From contig JAGPNK010000001.1 in the NCBI GenBank assembly GCA_020746835.1, positions 2,790,001 through 2,854,000 on the forward strand: a stretch of DNA of 64,000 nucleotides. The letters are read 5' to 3'. Origin of the DNA: Stachybotrys elegans. Its lineage: Eukaryota > Ascomycota > Sordariomycetes > Hypocreales > Stachybotryaceae. Every line of letters begins with the position of its first letter. Position 1 is the stretch's first letter. The notes beneath the pieces were generated by a model. The model was not told the origin of the DNA. It saw only the letters and a program-made list of their open reading frames with translations, and made no database searches. Made by a program: the position numbers and the translations under genes. Shown piece after piece: positions 31,638-44,700 of this stretch.

Positions 31638-34610
31638 TCACGCATCGGCACCCTCCTGCGTTGGGGCTGCCACTGGGGGCGTCGGGCTCTGGCGTAGAGG
31701 CTCCAGCTCGCGCGCTGGTTCCGTCAGGCTGCTCGGCAATTGGCCTGCTGGCAACCGCACGCTTCCCCTCGATCCTCGGATGATGTGTCCGGCCTCGACG
31801 CGATCCTGGATCATTTCATCCAGAATCCTGTCCATCTCGTCTGGGGGCTGCGTCAACCTCCTGTCCGACTTGGTCGGCGTCGGGCTACCAGCCGTCCTCG
31901 GTCTTCCATTCGCCAGGCAGCGAGGTGATCGGCTCTCGCCTGACGTGGCTTCGGCAGTGTCCCTTGACCGCGCCGCGCTGCGAAGCGCCGCCAGCATACG
32001 GTCCTTGTCATCCAGCCGAGCTCTCAGCTCGGCAATCTCTGCATCCTTCTCCTTGAGCACCGCTGCCACGCTATGATCTTCGCCCACCATGATGCTTTTG
32101 CTTGGGGCAGAGAATCCTACCGAAGCTCGTGACGAGCTGGCACGGCGCGCCTGTAGAAGTCTCTTCTCCAGCGTGGCGATGTAGCGGTTCTTATCCACGA
32201 GATCAGCCTGGAGGGCTCTGTTCTGTGCTGTCAGAGAAGCTGTCCCGTCGCCGAACTCCCCCACGCTGTCCTCGTCGCCGTCCGCGGCCTCCCCTTCCCC
32301 AGACAACCTGCGCTGGCTTCCTCCGATTGACCTTTGGCCGATCGTTGAGGAGGCAGATGTCATCGACGATGTCCTCTCCACCATAGACCTGGGGCCGATC
32401 GAGGTACCAACCGAGGACCGAATGGAGCCGACCAACGACACTTGAGAGTATCTTCCATGCTGGCCCAGGGAGCTTATCGAGCCATTAGAATTCACGCCGA
32501 TAGACTTTGAGCTCAGGATGAGACGGTTCAGGTGGTCGATGCGCTCCTTCAGCGCAGTCCTGGCCAGCTGCATTTCCAGCATCTGCTCCTCGTGGCGCTC
32601 TGCGGCCTCGGCCTCGCGGAACTTTTCCTGTTCCACATTCTGCCCCGCCTCTTCCTCCTCCTCCTTGGCCTTTTCGCTGCCTTCGTCGCCGCCACTCTTT
32701 TTCTTCTTGGCCTGGGCGTCAAGTTGCTGTCGCAGTTCCAGAATCTCCATTCGATATCGCTCCAGGAGAACTCTGGCACCGCCATCCCCGCCTGCACCAA
32801 GTGCCTCCTCTGCTCTCTTGGCGTGACTTATGATGCTGTTCTTGGCTCGCGAGGCAAACTTGAGCGTGTTGAGAGTCTCGGAAGTATGCGTGTTTGCTGC
32901 CGCGACGCTTCCGGCTGCGCCAATCTGGATTGTACAAAGGATGCTGACCAGCGAGTTGCCTGAGAGCGCGCCTTGAAGCAATCTCGTCAACTTGCTGTCG
33001 CGATACGGCAGATGCTTTCCCTCCTTGTCGGTAGCCTTGCCCTCCTTGTCTTTCCATTCCGAGAGCTTGGCGATGACAGTTCCTAGAGTGAGCAAACTCT
33101 TGTTGATGTGTGCACCTTCCTGCCGGCGCTCTTTGGATTCGGCAGCCTTCTCAGAACCAGCCAAGTCGATCAGGCTCAGTGTCGAGACGCGAACACCTCC
33201 CGGGACAATGCCCTGGCGCTTGTCTCCCATGCTGGAGCCGCCAGGAACACGTTCCCGACTTTCGACAACGATTTGAACAACAGCGTGACTTCGAGAACTC
33301 CGCGCGTTGAACTGGGTGCTGGCAGTGCGTCGAGCCTGGTCACCCCTGGCAATGACTCTCAAAAGCTGTGTTGGACTCTGAACGATCTCCTCCTTCAATG
33401 GAGTTGCATAGACACCTCGCTTGCTGTCCTCCCGAAGCTTGATCTCTTCCTGCTGCACGCCTCCGCCAACACCGCTGCCTGTCGGCATACTTAGCAGGTC
33501 ATGAATCCTCTCGTTATAAATCTCCAAATAGCTGACTCGCAGCAGAAACTCCCTCGAGGGCGTCTCGCGGATGTAAGAGAAAATGTCGGTAATGGCAAGG
33601 GGGATGACACCGGGTGAGGAAGCCGTGCCTTGCATTGAGAACGTCTTGCCAGTACCCGTCATACCATAGGCAAAAACTGTGCCATGGTAACCCTCCATCA
33701 CACGTCGCACTAATCGCTTAGCAATGTGGTCGTACACTCGTGCATTGTTGTCGTGGGTCGTAAAGACATTGTCTGCGATGGGATTAGCACAGCTTCACCT
33801 CCGCCATTGTACATGAATCGTGAACATACCGTAAAAGTGGTCGCCGCCTTCTTTTCCTCGGTATGCGATAAGCGACCTCCGTCCGTCAACCATCCACTCT
33901 CCGTCGGGGCTACCATGGTCGGAGTTGGCATCTGGCCGGACTCGTACGCTGACAACGACGTTGCCCTTGCCGTCGGCTTTGGAAGACCTCTTGTCCAGAG
34001 TGCTGGAGCTGCCACCGGTTTCCGACTTTTGCGTCGTGCCATCTACCGGGTCGTCATAGGTGGTAGCAGAGGTAGAATAGGAATCCTGGGCTGAAGAGCT
34101 TCGGCTCTGCGGAGGTGACGACACGCTAATCAAGCCATCGGACATGCGTACGCTTGAGACAGACTTGCCCTCGCCGCTTCCGTTGAGGAGGCTGGGGGTG
34201 GTAGAGCTGAAGCTGTTCTGCAACGAGTCTTTGGAGGATTTGGATTTCCTGGCAGATCTAGTCGGTTTTTCGGCTAGCGGGCTGCCCGGTACGCTTCCTG
34301 GTCGGTTGTCGCCTCGTGGCGGTTGGGGGAATGAGTTGATGCTCACGGTTTTTCTGATCGTCTTGCCGGCAGCGTTTATTCCGCCGGGGGTCTTTGGGTT
34401 GGAGGTGGTAGATAGTAGAGAGGGGCTCAAGGGGCCTGCACTTGTCGAGGGGGCTCGCAGACCGCTCCTAGGTGTGGCCGCAGATACCGATCGCGTGGTC
34501 GTGGGGATGTTTCCTGTGCTCTTTCGTGACTTGGCGATGGGCAAGGCAGGTAGGGCCATATTGGGCGGCCCATTCGAGGGCCGGGCGGGCCGTGGGAGTG
34601 TTGTCGTCAT
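31638..34610 (-). CDS. KIP2: Kinesin-7 type motor, KIP2/KipA family
   Basis: Two exons, 34610-33830 and 33772-31638, encode 971 residues; the 57-nt GTATGT...GCAG intron joins as HFYDNVF. The frame upstream of 34610 opens only with a non-ATG codon. A disordered Ser/Thr/Pro-rich head of about 215 residues precedes the motor (about 217-590). The motor has VVVSVRVRPD, P-loop GMTGTGKT at 297-304, switch I NARSSRSH and switch II LIDLAGSE, ending TLNTLKFASRAKNSI. A coiled coil (about 610-700), a Ser-rich hinge and a second short coiled coil follow. KIP2/KipA walks to microtubule plus ends, carrying CLIP-170 and dynein, and keeps polar growth straight in hyphae. The N-terminal head before the motor is typical of KIP2. 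Confidence 0.92.
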
Positions 34611-37600
34611 TGCTCGGGCAGGCAAAGGGCGACGGAGGAGCGATACGAGAGAAGAGGTGTGCGTCGCCTGGATAGGTCAAGCAGGCGTCGAAGCAAATCA
34701 GGATCCGAGGCTCGAGCGGTCCATTAGCCGATGCGATAGGTCGATTCGGTATACGTCTCAGCGACAGGCACGGTTGCGTAGTGTTGGGACGGGTGGCTCG
34801 AGTTGCTCCGGATGTAGAGGTGCGGTTGCGATGGTGGATGGGGTGGTCACGACAGACGTCCTGGGAGTGGTTGTAGGCGTCGATTATGTGTAAAGAGAGC
34901 GAGGGACGCGGTTCCACGGGCTTGGGGGGAAAAGGGACCGTGTCGAAGTGAGACACAGAATGCGAGCTAGCACAATATAATGGTGTTGTTGAGCAGATGC
35001 TGCGAAAAGGGTCAGTCAGGACCAAAGGATGGGCAATGTCAAGGGAGCGATGTAAGTCATGGCATGCGGGGGGGGAGACGGCAGAAGAAGCAAAGTAGCG
35101 CACGCACCGCCAAAGTACGACAGTTGTGAGGAAGGGAATGCAAAGCAGAAAAGCAAGCGCAAGCCAAGGCAAAAGCAAAGCGAGCGGAGGGTGGCAGTCG
35201 GTAGATGGTTCGAGCGTTGAACCGGCGGCTGCTAGGTTGCGACCCTGGCGCGATTTCGGGAGGGCTACGGGAGTAGGAGATGGGCGTAAGGAGATGGGCT
35301 AAGAGGCTAGAGGACCAGAGGGGCAGAGGCTAGAGGGCTAGAGGCTAGAGGCCCAAAGGGGAGATAGGGCATGAACGAGCGTACCTGCTTGTGCTTCGTA
35401 TCCCTACTGGACCATCCGTGTCGTTTTGGCGGATCAGGGTTCTCCCTGGCAATAATTCAAGCAGATGGGCGGGGCCAAAGGAACCCAAGAGTCGCGAGAC
35501 TGCAGTCGAGGGGGATGAGATGTATGTAGGTATCAAGAGCTTCCCCTTGGACCGTCGCTGAGATGGCTCGGCGCTAGGGAGCGTGGCGTTTGGTGACGGA
35601 GCTGGATTGGGAAACGAGAGACTACTGGTCGCAATAGAGGATCAGCGAGGCGGAAGAGAGTAGGGCTGGTTTGTTAGCAGGAATGGAGGGGCGGTTAATG
35701 ACGATGCCCACGATGGCGCCTTGCCGTGGCATGAAAGGGTGACGAGGAGATAGATGGTGAGGTCGCCTGTGTCTTGGTTGTATGGGGGAGGGAGGAACGC
35801 ATGCAGCACTCACAGTGTTGATCAGTGAAGCAGAGCAACCCTGGGGCCCGCGTGGAGATGGAAATTATGTCGACGACAAGGTTCCCAGCCCCTGGGAGTA
35901 ATGCGGAATGGAGCGAGGCAGGGCCAGAAAATAGAGCGAAGTATTAAAAAAAAAAATCGAAAAACAGAAAAAAGGGACAGGAGAGTAACGAGATGCGGCC
36001 GATTTGCCTGATAAGGCCGGGGGGGAGGTCCAACAAACGGGGTGAGTTAAGTGAGTCGAAAATGCTCAATCCAATCATTGAGAGGCAGGGGATAAACGAA
36101 TGGATTACCCGTGCCAATTCAAGTCTCCCGGGCCTAAGACATTGGCCAGCAGGGGGGGGCAAGGCAAAGTCGTCGGGGGGTTCTGATGGAGTGAATGTGT
36201 GTGGATGATGATGATGGATGGATGGGCTGCGTGTGGACGCGAGAACAGTATGTACCTGGAATAAAGGGCGCCAAGCCCGGAGCTACCAAGCAGGCAATTT
36301 ACGGAACAGCCAGTGAAGACCCATAGACACCTGCCAGTGGTGGTTTTGTGTATTGGGCCAAAGGGTCAGGAGACCTAAAAGGCAATAAAAATAAACAACA
36401 GTGTCAGCTCTCTTCACTAATAACGACAGCCAGAGAGCAACGGGCTCAGGAAAGCCTATTGTTGTGACGCGACAAAAAAAGATGAGGCGCGAGGGGAAAA
36501 TCAAATCATCTGCTGCAAGCTGGGGTTTGATTACTCCATGCCTGTCTGGCCACCAATAGGCCTGGGCCTGTCCGTCCAGGGTTACTCTCGTCATGGAGTC
36601 TCGGAGATCTCTGGGTTTCTCCACGGCGCAGACTGTACATACATAAGTTGGTTCCTTGGGCAAAACAGGGACTTGGGCGTTCATGACATGACAGCATCCT
36701 TCCCTCCCCATGCAGGTGCAGGTGCTGGTACTGGTAGCGCCGACACATGCAGTGCGGCAACCTGCACCTTGACAGGTCTTGACACGGTCCAGCCAGCGCC
36801 CACTCCCAAAGCCTCCTCATGTTAGCTGGGCTTGGTTGGCTGGCAGCAGTGCGAGCACCGGCCGACTGGTGCCCCTTTCGCCAAACCACCCAAACGCCCC
36901 TGCCGCTCTGATCCTGGGGGGACGAGATCAAGCAAGATTGATAGCCTAGTGCTGGGCCGGTATCCGTACAGACATGCATCCATCCATCAACACCATTCAC
37001 TACACGACTCCCAGGGTTGGATGGGACATCTCAAATACCGCAAGTGCACTTTGTACGTATGCATCCCCTTGATGGTCTCAACAAAGTCTATCACAGTAGT
37101 GCGTTTTAGCCCTGGAGATCGTGATATTGACCGCGCATATCCCACGCATTATCCACCACCAGGTCAGACCCCAACCTTGACCCGCAACCCTTTCGACCAG
37201 TGGCCCTCGGGACTCAGCAGCCTCAATGCGTATGCGTATTTGCTCGTCACACGCCATCTGTCGGCCGACTTTGGCAATCTGGTCGAAGCTCTGACGGCCT
37301 GCGCCGCCCTTGTTTCCCCGAACCACATTTGCTTCTCCCCCATCCTTCCTTCCTAATCAAGGAACAAAACGAGCTTATGTACTTCCACAAAGTGTGTGGT
37401 GTGGCTGCCCTGGAAACAACCGTCACAATTGAACCAGCAGGCAGGTCCAGGGTTGATGATTGGTAGGGGTGGAAGCCCCTTTTGGTGTGAAGAAGAGTCT
37501 TGGGGAAAGAAAAACAACTCTCGTCGGCTTTTCGCCCTCATTCTTCAGGCCAAGCTAACACCACGGGATCAGGGCGGTGGCTGTTCGGCACTCACCAAGC

Positions 37601-39732
37601 ACAGGGCGCACCACCAGCATGTTCATCTAATACCGCCCGGAACGCATGGATCCTCTCTCCATCTTTCTCTCCCAGTACTCCATACTCCGTCCGTATCCAT
37701 CCCTCGGTGGGCTCGCGAGTCGCCTCCCTCTTGCATGGCTTCGCATGCAGGAGATGCATATGTGACGAATGCAAGAATGCAGGTGCAGGTGCAGGTGCAT
37801 CGGCCCGTGGTCGTGATAGGGATGTCTCTTCGCCATCTTCGTCTCTGTTGCTTCTGCTGGCATCCCTCCTTGGCTCCAAACCCACTTGTCACACTGGCCC
37901 GTGCAGCTCGAACCGTTCATAATCATCCTTGATCCCTGCAAGCAGCAACCCATCCATCATCCTATTTCTCCCTATCCTTCCTCCATCATGAGTGACCAGT
38001 GACCAACTGGCCGAGTCCGCGAACCAGGATAGCCCGTCGGTTCATGGAGCAAGAACGGATACACTGCGGCCAAGCATGCACGCTGCGTGCAATTGACAGA
38101 ACCGACCGACTCTTCATCTTGGTCCCCGCTGGATCACGCCGCTGCCTCCCCCCTTGCTCTTTGAAAACCCGGTACGTTTGCCCGCCTCACGCGAATGCAA
38201 CCCTCCAATTCAGCTGCCTTGACCCCGGGCTCGCGGGAAGCAGCCGTGCCTCACAGGATGGTGCCTCTCCAAACTCTACAGGGTTACATTGAATGCAGGT
38301 ACGGATGCACCATGGTTGAAAACAATCACACACGACGCGGCCCTGAGAAGGATGGCCTCTCGAGTCAGCTTCCTTGGCGGCATGCCTCTCCCTCCCTAGA
38401 TGCCGGCTGAATTGACTTTTTGACCCCCAGCTTAGACTCCCCATCCTTGAATTGTTATCTCAAACGTCTAAACTGATAAGTGAGTAGTTGAAGGCCTCAC
38501 CCTCCGTGCCACATCTCGGCATCATGTTCAAACGCGCGATTCGTTCTGGCCGGCTTCAGCCAAGGATTTTGCAGCGGCGCCAGCTCTGTCCTCTTGATTG
38601 TCATTTCACAGAGTCGTATTGATTCATCTGCGCATTCAGACCCACGCCTCCTTCAGGTCTGTCCTATCACCATACATACACGCAGGTTTTATCATGCCAT
38701 ACCGAATCCTCTGACCCAGTGGCACGGATGATATGGCCATTGCTTTATCCACTCCGGTCCTTTGTATGACGAGAAAGAAGGAAAAATCCCCGACATCCTG
38801 GAGAGGTCAAGCTCAAAGTGCTTTCAAAACTCAAACTCTCTTATATCCAGCGCCCATTTGCGGCAATGGTGCGCGTTTGCCATCCTCCCATTCGGCTCCT
38901 TCTCGCGCGAATCCATCAACATAGTTGTACATACAAGAAGGCCAGCGCGTCGCATTGCTGTAACCCAAGGTGGCCTTGGTGATCGCCATGCAGAGTATGG
39001 TACGCCGAGGGGCTAAATCGCACGGTTAATATGATCATCACATGTTGCAATATTTCATGCACCAAGTATAACACATATGATATGCTATAAGGAGGTCCAC
39101 TTGCCCACGGGAGCCCAACCAGCCCTTGGGATGGGTCGCAACACAATAGTCCGGGCATCTAATATCCAATATTTCCCATCGTTTCTGCTCGCTAACAGCG
39201 TTCCATCGGCCTAAACAACGGGCACATCGGACGGGACGGGACACGCACATGGCTAAACAGTTCCGTTTGTTCCATTCTTGTCCTTCTTCCATGACGCCAT
39301 CAGCCCTGTCCGCTCAACGCTCGACCGTGGGACCAGCACGCGACTCGCCAAATAGTTTGGTACGCGATGTGGTATACACACGGTGCGTGCGCATTCAGAC
39401 GAGACATCATGTCTCGCCTTCTCCGGTCCGGTCTCTGCATAACCAAGGAGGGGCATTGGGGTGCGTCAGACCGTATAGCATTCCAGCCTGTGCGCCCTTG
39501 GTCTCTTGATCCAGGCCGAGCTGGCGGGTGTACAGGCACACAGCTGTCTCCCTCTTGTTATACTCCCCGAAGAGCCCTCACTGCTCACACGCGTGCCTGG
39601 AGGTATGGGTTCGGGTCGCCAGGCAGCGAACGACGCAATGGTGAGACGCTTTCTTGAGACGTTGTGTGATTCTGTGTTGCACATCACGACTCTGCTTCTC
39701 CCAGCGATGCTTTCTGCAAAGAGTAGTTGCGC
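34611..39732. other. 5.1 kb gene-poor interval
   Basis: The longest stretch without a supported gene. It begins with the kinesin promoter and leader, runs through simple repeats, including an A-rich run at 35945-35970 and GATG repeats at 36205-36225. Blocks of GCAGGT occur at 36712-36735 and 37780-37799. It ends with the 3' UTR of the STK19-family gene. Open frames reach 178 codons, but they overlap on several frames and show no domain. I found no box C/D pair, 5S rRNA or B box. A non-coding transcript or a heavily split gene cannot be excluded by eye. Confidence 0.5.
37780..37799. repeat. CAGGTG hexamer repeat
   Basis: Three and a third direct copies of CAGGTG. A related, shorter block occurs at 36715-36735 in the same interval. 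Confidence 0.75.
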
Positions 39733-40827
39733 TCATGCCAGAGCTCTGACCCCCCTTCCCACGCTGCCCGTCTTAAACACCTCCACCATGCCCAAGCCCA
39801 CTGCCTGGCCGAGCAGCCACTCCCACTCCACGCCCCAGCGGTCCCTCCATCTCGGACCGTATAGCCCTGCGCCCTCGAACCGCTCACGTAGATAGCTCTC
39901 GGGCGCCTCCCCCCACCTCGTCCGCCCGAGGGCCTGCCGAAGCCATGCCAGCGCATCCCCGGCCAGCTCCATGTACTGCCCGTGCCCGGGGACGGCGATA
40001 CGCAGGTGCGCCGCTGCGTCCGAGGATGACCCGGCGCGCGTCAGCGTCGGCGCCCCTCCGCCGCCGCCCGCGAGGTGAATCACGTTGTGCCCGCCCACCG
40101 CCGACATGGTGCCCGAGGCGAACTGCGACACGCGGTCCAGCGATGTCATGGTCGTCCGATCCTCGGGGCGCAGGCGCAGCCTGTCGGTCGTCGACGTGGC
40201 CTGCGCGCTCGTCAGGAATCGGGCCCGGATTAGCTCGTCCTCCTGGGCGCTGGTCAAGGTGTGCTTCGTAATGGTCTGCGCGCTGGGGTTCCCGCGGAGG
40301 AAGGACAGGAACGCCTCCTGCGTGCTGTCCTGCAGGCCTGCTTTCCGCACCATGCTCTCGTAGTCCGAAGTCTCTATCAGCGCCACCCCCATCGCCGTGC
40401 CCTTGTCGACGCGTATCTTCCTGATGACGCCCTTGCCGATGAGCTCCACGAGCTCCCGCTCCACGGCGGTCGGCGAGTGCAGGATGGCGCTGAGGTGGCT
40501 CGCCGTCACGATCGGCGGCATGGCCAGCCTGTAGTTGAGTAGCTCTGCTGTGCGCACCGAGTTGAATCCCTTGGGCGGCACGGGTGTGAGCATCCTGTTC
40601 CGTATATATCTCATGGCCTGGACGACATCCCGCGAGGTCAGGTCGTTGAAATTGAGCTCGTCTAGCCCCAGGTCCTCGAGCTTCTCCTGGAACAGCTCAT
40701 CGTCCTTGTCATTGGCCTTCCTTGCCTTGCGGGGGGATGGCGATGTTGCTCCCTTGGCCGGGGTCGGACGGCTGGGTTTCCGGACTCTGTTTGTCTTTCC
40801 TAGGATGGACCGGATGCTCTGTGGCAT
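39733..40827 (-). CDS. STK19-family winged-helix protein
   Basis: Intronless frame of 364 codons from the ATG at 40827 (MPQSIRSILGKTNRVRKPSR), which has A at -3; an upstream ATG at 40908 would add 27 residues in a poorer context. A basic, Pro-rich tail of about 45 residues leads to a folded region. The segment LNFNDLTSRDVVQAMRYIRN, then ILHSPTAVERELVELIGKGV followed by IRKIRVDKG, are the STK19 signature, which forms tandem winged helices. A glycine-rich loop (HLAGGGGGAPTLT) separates these from a C-terminal winged helix ending in GLGMVEVFKTG. Mammalian STK19 was first called a kinase but is now described as a DNA-binding factor in transcription-coupled repair; no kinase motif is visible here. 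Confidence 0.85.
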   Translation of the reverse strand: MPQSIRSILGKTNRVRKPSRPTPAKGATSPSPRKARKANDKDDELFQEKLEDLGLDELNFNDLTSRDVVQAMRYIRNRMLTPVPPKGFNSVRTAELLNYRLAMPPIVTASHLSAILHSPTAVERELVELIGKGVIRKIRVDKGTAMGVALIETSDYESMVRKAGLQDSTQEAFLSFLRGNPSAQTITKHTLTSAQEDELIRARFLTSAQATSTTDRLRLRPEDRTTMTSLDRVSQFASGTMSAVGGHNVIHLAGGGGGAPTLTRAGSSSDAAAHLRIAVPGHGQYMELAGDALAWLRQALGRTRWGEAPESYLRERFEGAGLYGPRWRDRWGVEWEWLLGQAVGLGMVEVFKTGSVGRGVRALA

Positions 40828-41700
40828 GTTTGACGTCTTTTCTTCCGGGGACAAGAGCTGATGGTTCGTTGGATGGGTGAGTTGTAAAGAGACTCGAAGA
40901 GGCTCCATTCAAATCATGTCAAGCGCGCCTTCCCGGGTGGCAAAAATGCCCGGATTGGCATTTGAAGGATGGGCGGCTGACTTTTCCACAATTACCGTGG
41001 TAATGCGATTCCGTAGAGCCCGGCCAGAGATCGGGGTGTCTGCATATTTCTTGAGATTTTCAAAAATGCTCTAGGAAGTCGTCAAGGTTTCGGATAAGAA
41101 AGGTTGAGACTGGCCGTCCCAAGTCTTGTTTGCTCTCACTTACCCTAGACACCACCATTTCAGTGAACCGTCATAGACACCGCGACGGGAACTCAAAATG
41201 GTTTCAGTGGCGGGTGAGATATTTCCTGTGATTTGTCGGGCCAGTTGCAATATTTATTTTATGAGCTTTACATGATTGCGCTGGGGTGAAGCATCCAGTA
41301 TCATCACAAACAAGCGTCGATTTATGATCCATCCGTCCTCGTTATAGTATCATGGCCAGAAAATATCAAAGTAACATCAAATAAGTGAAATGGACCGCAT
41401 ATTCACACACAAGGGGAAATATCCAAATATATACCATGGGACGGGGCACTAGGCACCACCTCTACTGTTTATTTGCTCTCTACTGCTTACACCCCACACT
41501 GCACACTCTTTTCCTCATCATATACCATGGGACGCATACTGTTTCCTACGAAAGCGTGAACATACGAGAATATTTTTGACTCCAACGCCCCAACCCACGT
41601 ATACAGTGGAATCCGAAGCGTGCTACAGTCTGGAACTGCCACATACATATCCGAACAGAATGGTAAGATCGATACCCTCGCACGTGTCGAGGTAACATCA
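40828..41700. other. Intergenic, STK19-family promoter side
   Basis: Between two minus-strand genes. It contains the promoter of the STK19-family gene and the 3' UTR of the SulP transporter. It is AT-richer around 41200-41580, with the octamer ATACCATGG appearing twice (about 41431 and 41522). No gene is seen. Confidence 0.5.
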
Positions 41701-44700
41701 TCACCCTGCCATGCTAAGAATATACGAGGTAAAGGCACTCATCCTTTCGCTCGTCAGCTTCAGAGAGATCCTCAGGAGCTCCTTTGCAATCTCGGGCTCA
41801 TCCTTCTGCAGCTTCTCCCAGCCCTCGCAATCCATCAGCCACACCACACAATCCTTCTCGACCGTCGCCGTCGCCGTCCGGTTCGTCTCGGAGAAGAACG
41901 GCAACTCGCCACACGTCGTGCCGGCCACGATGCTCTCGCACAGCCAGCCTTGAGGGAAGTCGTACTCTGCCCGGATGATTCCACGCTCAATCAGGTAGAA
42001 GCCGTCTGCAGACTCGCCGCGGCGGAACAAGACGGTGCCAACCGGATACTCTTTGCGCTTGAAGTAGGCGGTGGCCGGGAACCAGAAGTCCTCATTCTTG
42101 TCGCTGACCCCCTGGAAGATCTGCAACATGAGCCGGAGGGGTTCTCTAAACGTCTTCCACCTCGAAGGACGCTGCACCTCTACGGAAACCAGGGCTGCTT
42201 GCGCTGCCTCGAAGAGTCGGCTGCGGCGGGGCGAGTTGGACGGCAGGTCGAGAGACGGCACCGCAGAGGAGTTGGCACCGGGGACGTCGAGACCGGCAGA
42301 TCTTTGCCGCTCAGGCTCGTTGCGCTCCTCCTGCCGGGCATACAATGTCTTGAGCAGCTCATTCTCACAGCTCTCCAGCGCAGAATTAAGATCGGGCAGC
42401 ATCAAAACCTCAATGCTGCCACAGCCGAGTCCCACAGCGCGGAGGTTTGCGCCGAGCGGGCGCTCGGGATCCACGCCGCTGAGAACCAGGACAACGCCCT
42501 TCTTATCCAGCAGTCGGCTGATGGTATTGAAGGCTTCACCTGCCGAGTAGTCAAGACCATTAACGTGCCACAGGTCCAGGATGAGGTATCTGATGGGCTG
42601 TTTGGAAAACGCGTTGTCTTCTAGCAAGTCTCGAATCTTTTGCTCGACTCCGACTACGGTGCCAAAGAAGAGAAAGCCAGTGAGCTTCATGATATAGATT
42701 TGCTGCCCAACCTGCTGCAGGTAGTGGTGCTGTGACGGATTGCGCCGCACAGTAGATGTGACAATGTCGCCATTAAACGTTGCTCGGATAGTCGAGACTC
42801 GCGACGTCTGGACAACGAGAGAAACGAATGCCAGGATAATGCCAATGCCGATACCTATGACGAAGTCATAAGTACCCATGACCAGCACAATGACCAAGAC
42901 GGTCATGTATTCAGCCAGCTTCAGCTTCTTTCGTGGCAGCCATACGGCTTCTAGCAAGAGCTCAAAACCGAGATCGAAAATGAGCGTCCCCACCATCATG
43001 ACGGGGATGAAGCCGATGAGAGACGGCCCAATGCACATGACGCCAAACGTGCAGGCCGCGAGCATGTAGCCCGCCAACCGGGTGTCGCCTCCTGATCGCA
43101 TGAAGAAGATGGTGTTTGAGTACACGAGATAGTTCTGGATACTACCCAGGCAGCCTGAAAGGAAGTTGGAGTAACCGTGAAGCTTCAGCTCCGAATCAAG
43201 GTTGGCATTGTCCTCGCCGCAGTTGAGCGCCAGAGCCGGAACGTTGATTGGGACGTGTAAAATACCGAAGAATGTGAGGGCGAGCATCGCCGGAATACAC
43301 TCGATGATGGCATCCCAGCGGACAAGCCGGAGTTCTGCGTATTGGTCAGCTCACATCTCTGCCCTGTCAGCGCCCAAAAACTCACTATACAGAGTATAGA
43401 AATACCACCACGGTTCTCCCGCAGGTGGTCCTGTAAATATCCAACCATGGTCGCGCAAGGTGTCGATATCCAAGACATCGAGCGCGAGGACAAAGAAATA
43501 GAAGATGACGGGGATACCCAAGATGTACAGAGGGAGAAAGTACTTGGATGGCACTTTGGCCTGGCCGTAGAACAGCACAATGGCCAGCACCAGCGGCGAA
43601 AGCCACAGGGGAACAGTCTCGGGCCGTGTCAGCTTCTGGAGAGTATCCAGGTCGTACTCCAGATTGCTCTCGAGGCGGGCCGACACCTCGAAGCCCGTGG
43701 CAATCAGGAACCATCCCACGCCACCAATGCAACCAATCAATATGTGTCTGGGGATGAAGCCAACCATGAAGCCAAACTTGAAACGGCCCATGAGGTAGAA
43801 TACGAGGCCGGTCATCATGGAGCTGGTGGCGTAGGCGACAATGGTGGTGGCGATGACAGCGTCGGGCTTGTCTGCGCCTACAGTGTCCGTGATCTTCTGC
43901 GCCATGTTATGGAAGAATGGGACAACCTCAATCTGCATGGGATGGCGTCAGTTGTTGGCCAAGAACCCGTGTCAAGATGGTGGAACGTACCAGTTCAGAA
44001 CCAACAGCACCCTTGAATATGCTGCCCGAGCTGAATGTGAACTGGGATACAATCGTGCTCACGTAGAAGATGGAAATACCAGCCGGTCCCAAGTGTGAGA
44101 ATATGGGCTGGCTGAGGGGAAAGAGGATCATGCCTAATCGTGTCAGAAAAGATGCACCCAAGGCTCTGGGCTCGATACTTACCATAGGAGAGAGCGTCGA
44201 GAATATTGAGGAGCAGGCCAACAGTTACTGCTGGGAGACACGCAACAGGCGGAAGCAGGACATTACGCCAGACCGAGTGCGCGTTCCATCGGCGCGGATC
44301 CGCGGCTACAACCACGGTGGATGACGCCCATTCCTCAATTCTCCTGCCGCCGTTGCGGAGTTTCCCCAGGAACCCTTTCGCCCCATAGTTCTTCTGCCTC
44401 TCAAGATCTATGCTGTCTCCGTAGCTTGTATCGGAGGGAGTGTGAGTTCCCAACAACGGAGTGTGCTCTGTCGCTTGGCCATTCTTAACCGTCTCCCGCC
44501 GGGGAGTCTCCATGGAAGGAGACGAAACCGGGACTCCGTTAGACGGCTCCGAGTCGCGCGCAGAGACGTCTTGGCTGACGGGCTCCGAGGGTGTCTTCTT
44601 GAAGAGGTTGGAGAGTATCGAAGGACCTGCGGGAGCAGTATCGCCCGCGTCGTCCCCGCTGGGGGGGCCTATGGCGATCTCGGGGATTGCGCTGGTGGCT

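Noticed and set aside
36506..37000. 164-codon minus-strand frame in the 5.1 kb gap
   Set aside because: Cys/His/Gln-rich random-looking sequence overlapping + strand frames of equal length; no family match or exon signals.
39020..39060. Minus-strand GTGATGA, a good C box, in the 5.1 kb gap
   Set aside because: No CTGA D box or terminal stem within snoRNA distance.
41270..41310. Minus-strand GTGATGA C-box-like motif downstream of the SulP gene
   Set aside because: No D box within about 100 nt and no rRNA-complementary guide recognised.
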